This document shows positions 18,947-26,991 of a DNA stretch of 64,000 nt, piece by piece. The stretch lies in contig NZ_LN849007.1 of assembly GCF_001243045.1 (NCBI RefSeq), forward strand, positions 648,989 to 712,988. The letters are read 5' to 3'. The translations under genes and the position numbers were made by a program. The notes beneath the pieces were generated by a model. It was not told where the DNA came from and made no database searches. It worked only from the letters and a program-made list of their open reading frames with translations. Each line of letters begins with the position of its first letter. Position 1 is the stretch's first letter. The DNA is from Clostridium niameyense. GTDB taxonomy: Bacteria > Bacillota > Clostridia > Clostridiales > Clostridiaceae.

Positions 18947-21028
18947 ATGCCTAAAGAATTTATAGATTACCCTAATGATTTTCCAATAAAAGTAGAATTA
19001 ATAAATATAAAAAGATATCCCATTCATTGGCATGAGGATATGGAAATCATATATGTACTTAAGGGTAGTATAAATGTAACCATAGAAACGGAAACTCATA
19101 GAGTAAATAAAGGAGAAATAGAAATAATAAATCCTTATGAAGCACATAGTATGAAAACTATTACTCCTAATAATGAAGTGTTACTTTTTAAAATAAATAC
19201 CTCCTTTTTTAATAGATATTACAATATAGAAAATATGTTTTTTTATACAGATTTTTCTATGCCTGAAGCTCAAAAGGATGAGAAGTATGAAATATTAAGA
19301 GAATATCTATCAATTTTGCTTTGTGAATTAACACAAAAAGGAGATGATTATGAAGATGTTGTAGAGGAAACATTAGTAGATCTTTTATATCACCTTATAA
19401 ATAATTTTCATTATTTAATATATGATGAAGAAGAATTAAAGGTAAATGAAGTTCAATTTGAAAGATATGATAGGATAATAAAATATATTTATTCAAATTA
19501 TAATAGTAAAATAAGCATACAAGATGTTGCTAGAATGGAATTTTTAAGTTCTCAATATTTATCAAATGAAATGAAAAATAAAGTTGGATATAGTTTCAAT
19601 GATTTTGTAAACTTAACAAGAGTAGAAGAGGCCATAAAATTGCTTTTAGATACAGATAAAACTATATCTGAGATTTCAGAAGAATTAGGATTTTCACATA
19701 CTAGATATTTTAATAAACATTTTAAAAAACATTATAAATGTACACCTATGCAATATAGAAAAAAATATAAATTAGATGAGGGGACTTACGAATCCTTAAA
19801 ACAATTTGAAATGTTGAATGTAAAAGATGCTCTACAAGAACTTACATATTATTTAGAGGATTATCCTCGATTTAATTATGAGGGGAAAATTATAAGAATA
19901 CATGCAGATTTATCACAAGAAGGAAAAGATCTTGAAAAAATTTGGTATGATATTATTAATTTAGGTAGTGGAAAGGAAGTCTTAAAAGGAAAGCATTATA
20001 AATTAGTTCAGGAATTTCAAAAATATGTACATTGTGAGTATGGTTTAGTACAAAATATATTTTCTCAAGATATGAATGTATTTTTAAAAGAGGAAGATAA
20101 GTTTTTTAATTGGTACGAAGTAAGGCAGTTATTTGAACTTTTATATAAAATAGAATTAATTCCAGCTATACTTATAGACGATTCTATAAAGGATAAAAAT
20201 TTTTTGATTAGTCTTTTAAAGGATTTTATTGATTATTTTAGTGATTTTTTTGGGGAAAATGAAATTAAGAAGTGGAGATTTTATATAGACAAGGATTTAT
20301 CAAAAGATTATATAGAAGACATAAAAGATATATTAGAAGAGTTTGGGAAGGATAATATTTTATATTGGAATATAAATTATAATAAAGTAAATTTAATATA
20401 TGATACTGCATACATGATTCCATATATTATAAATAAATATTTAAATGAAAAATCTAATGTAATATTTTTAACCTTATTTGATGAGATATATGGAGGAGAA
20501 TATATAAATAATGAACTTTTTTATGGTGGTTCCGGAATTATAAGCAGACAAGGAATAAAAAAACCTTCATACTATTCATACTATCTTCTATCTAAGTTGG
20601 GTAGTGAAGTTATAGATGAAGGTGAAGGATATATTATCACAAGAGAAGATGATGACATAGAAATTTTACTTTATACTTATACTGATGAACTTAGGGATTT
20701 AATTTCATTAAAGGATTTATATAAAAAAAGGGGATTAAAAAATACAGTAGAAAAGAAATTTTCTATAAATTTAGCGGGATTAGAGGACACTTACAAAGTA
20801 ATAACTTATAAAATAGATGAAAAGAAAGGTTCTTCTTATAATAATTGGCTATCTTTAGGAAAACCTAAAAGGATTGATGAATATGAAAGGGAGATTTTAC
20901 TAAAAACTTCTTTTCCTAATATAAAATTAGGTTTTACTAGAAAAACCCCAGTATATAATATAGTTTCTAGGATAGAGGGGTATGGTGCAATATTAATTAC
21001 TTTACAAAAAGTACAAAAAACATCTTAA
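18947..21028 (+). CDS. AraC-family regulator with C-terminal glycoside-hydrolase-like domain
   Basis: 693 residues, more than twice a normal AraC protein. Residues ~1-120 form a cupin-like sensor (HWHEDMEIIYVLKGS). Residues ~170-270 hold the two AraC helix-turn-helices (ISIQDVARMEFLSSQYLS and ISEISEELGFSHTRYFNKHF). Residues ~290-690 resemble the GH39 beta-xylosidase-like domain seen in some clostridial AraC proteins, with LTLFDEIYGGEY and a late beta-sandwich-like part. Such fusions are thought to sense sugars; activity is unproven. It is monocistronic and lies after glpK but is separated by a terminator. Its target genes are not evident here. Confidence 0.82.
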   Translation: MPKEFIDYPNDFPIKVELINIKRYPIHWHEDMEIIYVLKGSINVTIETETHRVNKGEIEIINPYEAHSMKTITPNNEVLLFKINTSFFNRYYNIENMFFYTDFSMPEAQKDEKYEILREYLSILLCELTQKGDDYEDVVEETLVDLLYHLINNFHYLIYDEEELKVNEVQFERYDRIIKYIYSNYNSKISIQDVARMEFLSSQYLSNEMKNKVGYSFNDFVNLTRVEEAIKLLLDTDKTISEISEELGFSHTRYFNKHFKKHYKCTPMQYRKKYKLDEGTYESLKQFEMLNVKDALQELTYYLEDYPRFNYEGKIIRIHADLSQEGKDLEKIWYDIINLGSGKEVLKGKHYKLVQEFQKYVHCEYGLVQNIFSQDMNVFLKEEDKFFNWYEVRQLFELLYKIELIPAILIDDSIKDKNFLISLLKDFIDYFSDFFGENEIKKWRFYIDKDLSKDYIEDIKDILEEFGKDNILYWNINYNKVNLIYDTAYMIPYIINKYLNEKSNVIFLTLFDEIYGGEYINNELFYGGSGIISRQGIKKPSYYSYYLLSKLGSEVIDEGEGYIITREDDDIEILLYTYTDELRDLISLKDLYKKRGLKNTVEKKFSINLAGLEDTYKVITYKIDEKKGSSYNNWLSLGKPKRIDEYEREILLKTSFPNIKLGFTRKTPVYNIVSRIEGYGAILITLQKVQKTS

Positions 21029-21055
21029 AGTAGGTGTTTTTTGTACTTTTTTAAT
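21008..21055 (+). terminator. terminator overlapping the end of the AraC gene
   Basis: A stem of about 17 bp (AAAGTACAAAAAACATC with its near-complement, one G-U) begins inside the last codons of the gene and ends in TTTTTT. Confidence 0.85.
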
Positions 21056-21217
21056 AATGAAGAAAAATGAAAGTTCTTAGATATATGCCTTCATAGTCCT
21101 TACTTTAGTGAATGAAAGTATAGAGTATAAATAGTATACTTAATATATAATAGAAATTTAAGAAATATTTATAGTTTTGAAGTTAAATTTTATACATTAT
21201 TTAAGGAGAGGATTTTA

Positions 21218-21310
21218 ATGAGTAATAAAAATAACTTTTATAATATAAATAATAAAACGAGGTGCATAATATGGGAATTGACTATAAGGTTTTCTCGAAA
21301 GTTAAGGTAG
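21218..21310 (+). CDS. 30-codon leader ORF overlapping the MATE gene start
   Basis: A short frame starting MSNKNNFYNINNKTRC has a strong ribosome binding site (AAGGAGAGG at 21203-21211). It ends at 21310, 40 bases inside the transporter gene, in another frame. It could be a regulatory leader peptide that couples translation, or the old N-terminus of the transporter displaced by a frameshift. Beyond its position, nothing identifies a function. Confidence 0.35.
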   Translation: MSNKNNFYNINNKTRCIIWELTIRFSRKLR

Positions 21311-22698
21311 AAAAGGCGTTATTCAAATTTGCAGTTCCAGCTATGATATCATTACTAGTTATGGAACTTTACAATATGGTGGACACAGTTTTTACGGGTA
21401 TAGCCATAGGTCCAGAAGCTATAGGAGCTTTAACTATAGCATTTCCGGTACAAAGACTTATAGCGGCTTTAGGGATGATGGTAGCAGTGGGAGCTTCTAC
21501 TGCAGTAGCAAGATGCTTAGGAAAAAAAGATTATGATAATTTAAGATCTGTGATCTTAAATTCAATAAATATTACTATAATAATTATGGTAAGTTTAACA
21601 TTTTTAATTGCTCTTTTCAAAAATTCTATGATAAAAAATTTATTAGGTGCTAGCGAATCTATGTTTCCCTATGCCAATGAGTACATTTCTATAGTTATAT
21701 TTGGAGGATTATTTCAAAGTTTAACTTTAGTTATATGTTATATAATGACTTCATTAGGGTATACAAATATAACCCTTAAAGCAACTAGCTTAGGAGCTTT
21801 ACTAAATGTAATAATAGACTATATATTAGTTATGCATTTTTCTGTAGGAATAAAGGGAGCTGCAATAGCTACAGTTATTTCTCAGTTTATATCTTTTATA
21901 TATGCATTATATAAATTTTTACAAGTAAAGAGAAAAATAGGTTTAACTATAGATTTTAAATTTAATTTAGAAAAAGACATATTAAATTCAATTATAGGTG
22001 TAGGATTTTCATCTTTTATAATAGAAATATCCGACGCGGTAGTAGCTATTATATTAAATAATATATTATCAGTTTATGGTGGAGATAATGCCATAGTTAT
22101 TGTAGGAGCTACTACAAAAATATCTATGTTTTTATTTATAACGGTTATGGGAATAACTTCAGCTATGCAACCTTTAGCAGCTTTTAATATTGGAGCTAAA
22201 AATTACAAAAGGGTTCGTGAAGTAGTAATAAAAAGTATTATAGCAGTTACTGCGGCAACATCAATATTGTGGCTTATAATGTTGATATTCTCAAGTAGTA
22301 TAATAGGTATATTCTTAAAAGAAACAGTTCTTTTGAAAGAAACAGTTAGGGCATTTAGAATAATAATATCTGTTTTTCCTACTATTGGTATATATTATGT
22401 GGCTATATATTATTATCAATCTTTAGGAAGAGCAAGAATATCTCTTATATTATCTGTATATAGACAAATGATAATATTTATACCTGTATTATTTATACTA
22501 GTAAGTATATTTAAATTAGAAGGTGCATGGATTGCATATCCTGTTTCAGATATAATATCGGCGGTTACAGGAGTAGTTTATGTAAGGAGAGCTTTAAAGG
22601 GAAAAGAAATGACAGCACGTTTAAGAGAACAAAGACAAGCGGAAAAGTCCGAAAAGAAATCCTTCAATGGAAGATCTTTAGAAGTAGGTGGTCTTTAA
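21271..22698 (+). CDS. MATE-family efflux transporter
   Basis: 475 residues from the ATG at 21271 (GAGGTG at 21259-21264); an in-frame GTG at 21262 is within the ribosome binding site. Twelve membrane helices in two homologous halves are expected. The opening ALFKFAVPAMISLLVMELYNMVDTVFTG is a classic MatE start. The family exports cationic drugs or other small molecules with Na+ or H+ exchange; the substrate cannot be predicted. It is related to, but clearly different from, the second MATE gene at 25167. Translation may be coupled to the leader ORF at 21218. Confidence 0.92.
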   Translation: MGIDYKVFSKVKVEKALFKFAVPAMISLLVMELYNMVDTVFTGIAIGPEAIGALTIAFPVQRLIAALGMMVAVGASTAVARCLGKKDYDNLRSVILNSINITIIIMVSLTFLIALFKNSMIKNLLGASESMFPYANEYISIVIFGGLFQSLTLVICYIMTSLGYTNITLKATSLGALLNVIIDYILVMHFSVGIKGAAIATVISQFISFIYALYKFLQVKRKIGLTIDFKFNLEKDILNSIIGVGFSSFIIEISDAVVAIILNNILSVYGGDNAIVIVGATTKISMFLFITVMGITSAMQPLAAFNIGAKNYKRVREVVIKSIIAVTAATSILWLIMLIFSSSIIGIFLKETVLLKETVRAFRIIISVFPTIGIYYVAIYYYQSLGRARISLILSVYRQMIIFIPVLFILVSIFKLEGAWIAYPVSDIISAVTGVVYVRRALKGKEMTARLREQRQAEKSEKKSFNGRSLEVGGL

Positions 22699-22747
22699 AG
22701 AGAATGAACTAGATAAAGATAATATAATAGCTTAACTAATATGGATA

Positions 22748-22790
22748 AAAGGATAGTTTCAATTTTATAAAAACTATTCTTTTTATTTTA
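22748..22790 (+). terminator. terminator after first MATE gene
   Basis: AAAGGATAGTTT (22748-22759) pairs with AAACTATTCTTT (22771-22782), followed by TTTATTTTA. Confidence 0.75.
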
Positions 22791-22796
22791 CAAATA

Positions 22797-22838
22797 AATT
22801 TCAAGTATCATAATATTAATATTATAATACTTGAAATA
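22797..22838. terminator. palindromic terminator-like hairpin
   Basis: TTTCAAGTAT, ATAATATT and their complements form a long hairpin (about 22798-22837). On the minus strand it follows the T run ending the larger structured element, so it may back up termination of flavodoxin transcripts. Confidence 0.45.
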
Positions 22839-22840
22839 AA

Positions 22841-22971
22841 AAAGTCAGTGCAATAAATACATAATCTATACAAATAAAGATAAAAGATAATTGATAATTG
22901 ATAATTTTCAATAGGATTATCTGTCTGGAGGACAGAGAATTTATAGATTATAATATTCTTGCACTGATTTT
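22841..22971. repeat. 131-bp inverted-repeat structured element
   Basis: Nested inverted repeats: an outer 13-bp stem (22841-22853 with 22959-22971; core TCAGTGCAA/TTGCACTGA), a second 10-bp stem (ATAATCTATA 22861-22870 with TATAGATTAT 22942-22951), and an inner CTGTC-TGGAG-GACAG hairpin (22921-22935). There is also a tandem ATAATTG-like triplication near 22887-22906. The minus-strand side ends in GACTTTTTTATT. It could be an elaborate terminator for the flavodoxin gene, a MITE-like palindromic repeat inserted into a terminator, or a small RNA. No protein is encoded. Confidence 0.5.
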
Positions 22972-23011
22972 AACTTAGTTATGTTGTATAGTTTTAAATT
23001 AAATATTTAAA

Positions 23012-23434
23012 TTAAGCTATAGTTTTACCTAATTCTATGCATTGGTTTAAGCAATCGTCGTCAGGTTCACCTTGATGTATCAAACCTTCATTTAAAAGTT
23101 TTGCACCATAGCCCTTCATTGTTTTAACCCAATTTCTCATCCATTCGCCGTCACCCCAACCATAAGAACCAAATAAGACTATTTCTTTTTCAGAAACACT
23201 ATCTTTTAATGATTCCACGAAGGGTTGCATAATAGATTCCTCTAGTTGTTCATCTCCCATAGATGGACAACCTAAAATTACTACATCTGCAGAAGTTACA
23301 TCAGAAACAGAAGCATCTTCTGCGTTGATTAATTTTACTTCTTCAGATTTTGATTTTACACCTTTTTCTATAGCTTGAGCCATAGTTTCAGTATTGCCTG
23401 TACCGCTCCAATATATTATGTTTATTTTTTTCAT
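23012..23434 (-). CDS. flavodoxin
   Basis: 140 residues, short-chain flavodoxin. The FMN phosphate-binding loop is WSGTGNTETMA (residues 9-19). Further FMN-contact loops are GCPSMGDEQLEE and FGSYGWGDGEWM. It is a soluble one- or two-electron carrier that substitutes for ferredoxin when iron is short. It stands alone, with a Fur-box-like operator over its predicted transcription start, which fits that role. Confidence 0.95.
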   Translation of the reverse strand: MKKINIIYWSGTGNTETMAQAIEKGVKSKSEEVKLINAEDASVSDVTSADVVILGCPSMGDEQLEESIMQPFVESLKDSVSEKEIVLFGSYGWGDGEWMRNWVKTMKGYGAKLLNEGLIHQGEPDDDCLNQCIELGKTIA

Positions 23435-23454
23435 ACCATCACTCCTAACAAAAT

Positions 23455-23508
23455 GAAAATGATAATCATTAACAATTACATAATAATACTTTTATAAATA
23501 TTTGTCAA
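23455..23508 (-). promoter_or_regulatory. flavodoxin promoter with Fur box
   Basis: On the minus strand TTGACA (23508-23503), 17 bases, TATTAT (23485-23480) form a strong promoter starting near 23473. The plus-strand sequence GAAAATGATAATCATTAAC (23455-23473) matches the 19-bp Fur consensus GATAATGATAATCATTATC at 17 positions and covers +1 to +19. Iron-loaded Fur should block transcription. Confidence 0.82.
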
Positions 23509-23733
23509 GAGTTAGATTTAAACTATTTTATTTTTCATAATAATATAGTGATGTTTTTTTATCTTACAAGAGAAATAATATTGGGGTTATGATTTGCTTC
23601 ATGTAGTTTGAAGGAAATATAGTAATATTTATAGAAAACTATAGTTATTGTTGTATTTAAAGTTTTTAGAAGTATTAGTCGTATATATTTACTAGATAAA
23701 AGTTTAAGAATGTTATGAGAGGATTTTTAGAAC

Positions 23734-25017
23734 ATGAATAATAATTTGGTAGAAGTTAATATAAAATTTAATGAATCAATAGATGGGAAATATATAAATG
23801 AAGATAACATATCTATAAAAGATATGAAAAATAATAATATACTTTTTAAGGTAAAATTACAAGAAAAAAATATATTAAATATAAAGTTAAATATACAAGA
23901 TGAAAGTTCAGGAGAATATGTTTTAGAGTTTAAAAACGGAATATATTCAAAAGAGGGAAGAAAGCTTGAAGGAGCAAATAAGATAAAGTTTTTTCTTGGA
24001 AAAGATAAAGTTGTAAATAACGGAAATAGGGTAGTTAAAGAAGGTAATTGGATTTATTATAGTGGGAATAAAAAGTTTTATACTTATGTGGGATATAGCC
24101 CATATGGTGAGATGTGGAAGATGAGTATAGACAAATCTATAAAATACAAACTTTCAGATGATTTTGCTAGTAACTTATGGATAGATGATTTATGGATATA
24201 TTATATAAATTATAAAGGTAATGAAGGTGAAAGCTGTCTTTACAGAATAAAAAAAGACGGAACTTATAGAGAAAAATTAACAGATACTACGGTTTATGAC
24301 TTAGTTTTATGTGAAAATAAAATTTTTTATTCTGAATATATGGGGGATTTTAGTAAAAATAATTTTCAAATATATAGTATGAATAAAGATGGTGAAGAGA
24401 AAAATGATTTAGAAAATACTAAAGGAATTAATCTACAAATACAAGGACCCTTCTTGTATTATTTAAATTCTGAAGATAATTATAGTATACATAGAATAAG
24501 GTTAGATAATTTTGAAAAAGAGAAATTAAATGATGTTAATAGTAAAATATTTATGGAAGTTCATAAAGAGTGGATATATTTTATAAACCAAGATGAGGGT
24601 TTTACTTTATATAGAATGATTAAAAATGGAATGTACACAGAAAAGCTTAATGAAGACAATTGTAGTAATGTAATAATTTACAATGATAGTATTTATTATT
24701 GTAATATTTCTGAAGGTGAAAATTATCTATATAAAATGAATTTAGATGGTTCAAATAGACAGCTTTTAATAAAACAAGATTGTTCAAGAGAGATATGTAT
24801 AAGTAATGATTACATATATTATGTTGGTAATGATAAAGAAGGCATTTATAGAGCAAAAATTGATGGAAATGATAATAGATTATTAATAGAAACTAATGCT
24901 GTAGGGCTAGATATAGTAGAACCATTTATATATTATTATTATTTAGATACCAAAGATTTAACCATGAATTTGTATAGAATGAAAATTGATGGGAGCCAAA
25001 ATGAGAGAGTAAATTAA
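23734..25017 (+). CDS. DUF5050-type beta-propeller protein with N-terminal Ig-like domain, no signal peptide
   Basis: 427 residues. Residues ~5-85 look like the back part of a bacterial Ig-like (SbsA/Big_5) domain (VNIKFNESIDGKYINEDNI ... SGEYVLEFKNGIYSKEGRKL). Then come about seven repeats of the type W/F-IYY ... LYR-[MI]-K-x-DG, the DUF5050 propeller pattern. Relatives are normally secreted. Here a TAG codon lies two codons upstream of the ATG and no signal peptide is encoded, so the protein appears N-terminally truncated or cytoplasmic. The ribosome binding site (GAGAGG) is rather far away. The 299-base gap before it otherwise holds the Fur-regulated promoter and AT-rich DNA. Confidence 0.75.
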   Translation: MNNNLVEVNIKFNESIDGKYINEDNISIKDMKNNNILFKVKLQEKNILNIKLNIQDESSGEYVLEFKNGIYSKEGRKLEGANKIKFFLGKDKVVNNGNRVVKEGNWIYYSGNKKFYTYVGYSPYGEMWKMSIDKSIKYKLSDDFASNLWIDDLWIYYINYKGNEGESCLYRIKKDGTYREKLTDTTVYDLVLCENKIFYSEYMGDFSKNNFQIYSMNKDGEEKNDLENTKGINLQIQGPFLYYLNSEDNYSIHRIRLDNFEKEKLNDVNSKIFMEVHKEWIYFINQDEGFTLYRMIKNGMYTEKLNEDNCSNVIIYNDSIYYCNISEGENYLYKMNLDGSNRQLLIKQDCSREICISNDYIYYVGNDKEGIYRAKIDGNDNRLLIETNAVGLDIVEPFIYYYYLDTKDLTMNLYRMKIDGSQNERVN

Positions 25018-25037
25018 TATAGTATTATTGAATATTA

Positions 25038-25070
25038 TTACTAAATATGTTAACATATTTAGTAAAATAT
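25038..25070 (+). terminator. terminator after propeller gene
   Basis: A perfect 28-base palindrome (TTACTAAATATGTT and its complement), followed by AAATATAATTTTT. Confidence 0.6.
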
Positions 25071-25101
25071 AATTTTTAATATTAAAATATTAGAAGTGAA
25101 G

Positions 25102-25140
25102 AAACCCACTTTGAAAAACTTTCAAGGTGGTTTTATTTTG
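25102..25140 (+). terminator. second hairpin with T run, just upstream of second MATE gene
   Basis: AACCCACTTTGAAA pairs with TTTCAAGGTGGTTT, followed by TATTTTGTTTC. It lies less than 40 bases before the MATE start, so it may act as an attenuator for that gene rather than as a simple terminator. Confidence 0.65.
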
Positions 25141-25166
25141 TTTCAATTAAGGAGGGGAGATAACTA

Positions 25167-26549
25167 ATGGAAGAGAACCAAACTACTTTTGTTGGAGAAT
25201 TATTTTATGATAAGTATTTTTATAATAAATTATTTAAGATAGCATTACCAGTAATTATGCAAAATTTTATAGCCTCTTCTTTAAATATGGTGGATACTAT
25301 GATGATAGGAAGAGTTGGAGAAAAAGAAATTGCAGCAGTTGGTATAGCTAATCAGTATTTTTTATTGTTTAATTTATTAGTTATAGGTTGCGTTTCAGGA
25401 TGTAGTATATTTATATCTCAATTTTGGGGGAAGAAAGACAATAAAAATATACGAAAAGTATTAGGAATAGGTTTAAATTTAGGTGTTATTATATCAATAA
25501 TCTTTACAGTTATAGCTTTAATCATACCTGAAAAGATAATATTAATATTTAACAAAGATCCTAATGTAATTGTATTAGGAGTTAAATATTTAAAAATAGT
25601 TAGTATAAGTTATTTATTTACTAGTATAACATTTAACTATGCTATAGCATTGAGATGCATAGAAAAGGCTACTATACCTATGTTGATTAGCTTAGTAGCA
25701 CTTATCACTAATACCGTTTTAAATTATACTTTTATATTTGGAAATTTTGGATGTAAAGCTATGGGAGTAGAGGGAGCAGCTCTTGCAACTTTAATTGCAA
25801 GACTAATAGAAAGTATTATGTATGTCACATATATTTGGCGTACAAAAACAGTTTTAAAGGCTTCATTAAAGGAAATGTTTAGTTTTAATAAAAAATTTTT
25901 ATTAAATACTATAAAAACTATAGTTCCTGTAGTTTTAAATGAAACCTGTTGGGGACTTGGTATGATTGTATACTCTGCAATATATGGCAGAATAGGTACA
26001 AAAGCTATAGCATCAGCACAAATATGTACTACTGTACAGAATTTATTTATGGTAATAAGTTTTGGAATGGCTAATGCATCTACAGTTATGATTGGACATG
26101 TAGTAGGCTCAGGAGAAGAATATAAGGCGAAACTCTATGCAAAAAGATTTGTTATACTAGGTTTTTTAGCAGGATTAATTTTAGGAATAATATTAGCATT
26201 AACGGCAAAAGATATACTTTCTATATTTAGTGTTTCAAAGGAAGTTTTATCAGATTCTTTAAAAATACTTTATATAACCGCAGCAATGCTTGCTATTAGG
26301 GTGTTTAATGTAACTTTAATAGTAGGTGTATTAAGAGGTGGTGGGGATACTAAGGTGCCTTTAGCAATAGAAGGATTTACTATGTGGTGTATAGGAGTTC
26401 CAGTATCTTTAATAGGAGCTTTTGTATTTAAATTACCAATTTATTTAGTCGTAGCATTATCTACTGCAGAAGAAATAACTAAATTTTTTATAGGAACTAA
26501 AAGATTAGTTTCAAATAGGTGGATAAGAAATTTAACTTATGATGTATAA
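25167..26549 (+). CDS. MATE-family efflux transporter
   Basis: 460 residues, twelve predicted membrane helices. Family signatures: LFKIALPVIMQNFIASSLNMVDTMMIGRVG at the N-terminus (compared piecewise) and ALATLIARLIES between halves. The C-terminal half has GVLRGGGDTKVPLAIEG, a motif of the NorM/DinF-type branch. It has a strong AAGGAGGGGAG ribosome binding site. Drug or metabolite export is likely; the substrate is unknown. It appears monocistronic. Confidence 0.93.
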   Translation: MEENQTTFVGELFYDKYFYNKLFKIALPVIMQNFIASSLNMVDTMMIGRVGEKEIAAVGIANQYFLLFNLLVIGCVSGCSIFISQFWGKKDNKNIRKVLGIGLNLGVIISIIFTVIALIIPEKIILIFNKDPNVIVLGVKYLKIVSISYLFTSITFNYAIALRCIEKATIPMLISLVALITNTVLNYTFIFGNFGCKAMGVEGAALATLIARLIESIMYVTYIWRTKTVLKASLKEMFSFNKKFLLNTIKTIVPVVLNETCWGLGMIVYSAIYGRIGTKAIASAQICTTVQNLFMVISFGMANASTVMIGHVVGSGEEYKAKLYAKRFVILGFLAGLILGIILALTAKDILSIFSVSKEVLSDSLKILYITAAMLAIRVFNVTLIVGVLRGGGDTKVPLAIEGFTMWCIGVPVSLIGAFVFKLPIYLVVALSTAEEITKFFIGTKRLVSNRWIRNLTYDV

Positions 26550-26574
26550 AAATATGTAAAAATAAAATAACACT

Positions 26575-26632
26575 AATGAGAACTTACAAGTCTATTTTAT
26601 GTAATTTATGCTTGTTAAGTTCTCATTTTAAT
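26575..26632 (+). terminator. terminator after second MATE gene
   Basis: AATGAGAACTTACAAG pairs with CTTGTTAAGTTCTCATT (one bulge) around a loop of about 20 bases, followed by TTAATTTG. Confidence 0.75.
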
Positions 26633-26690
26633 TTGTTATAATCATATAAATTTTATTTATATTAAAAATTTAAGTTGATTAAAAAAATAT

Positions 26691-26703
26691 AAAAACGAAC
26701 ATT
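26691..26703 (+). promoter_or_regulatory. PurBox-like site (possible PurR operator)
   Basis: AAAAACGAACATT matches the Firmicute PurBox AWWWCCGAACWWT except for one C-to-A change. It lies about 68 bases upstream of the -35 of the purine permease promoter. The same CGAAC core occurs twice upstream of purE. Confidence 0.45.
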
Positions 26704-26770
26704 AAATTTAAAAATATAATTTAATATTCAACATGGTTAGAATATTAAATTAAAAATTAGAATAAAAGCA

Positions 26771-26799
26771 TTGACTTTTCATGTGATAAGGACTAATAT
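26771..26799 (+). promoter_or_regulatory. promoter of the purine permease transcript
   Basis: TTGACT (26771-26776), 17 bases, TAATAT (26794-26799). The start near 26806 places the riboswitch aptamer about 33 bases into the transcript. Confidence 0.65.
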
Positions 26800-26838
26800 A
26801 TAAATATAATATATTTTATAAAACAAGTTATTAAATTT

Positions 26839-26980
26839 GTCCATATAATCTTAATGATAAGGATTAAGAGTTTCTACCAGAGGCCTATAACCTCTGACTA
26901 TGGGCGAATCCACTTATAATAAACTCTTTCTAAAGTTTTGTTTTGGATTTGCTCATATTTAAAACAAATTTTTATTTAGG
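26839..26980 (+). ncRNA. purine riboswitch, guanine type, with terminator
   Basis: Aptamer 26839-26905: P1 (GTCCATA with TATGGGC), conserved ATATAATC, P2 (CTTAAT with ATTAAG), the GTTTCTACC core, P3 (CAGAGG with CCTCTG) and GACTATGG. The nucleotide equivalent to position 74 is C, which specifies guanine/hypoxanthine rather than adenine. Downstream, TTTGTTTT pairs with AAACAAA followed by TTTTTATTT (about 26936-26980) as a terminator. An alternative stem GCGAATCC/GGATTTGC would compete with it. This predicts shut-off by guanine. Confidence 0.92.
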
Positions 26981-26991
26981 GGGAGTTTTTA

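Noticed and set aside
22887-22908. Tandem ATAATTG-like triplets as a CRISPR or satellite array
   Set aside because: Only three 7-base units with no spacers; treated as part of the larger inverted-repeat element.
22699-23011. A hidden small protein gene in this 313-base gap
   Set aside because: No frame with a credible start and ribosome binding site; the gap is filled by terminators and the inverted-repeat element.
21271-26549. The two MATE genes as a recent duplication
   Set aside because: Their proteins differ throughout, including at the N-terminal motif and between the halves; they represent different MATE branches.
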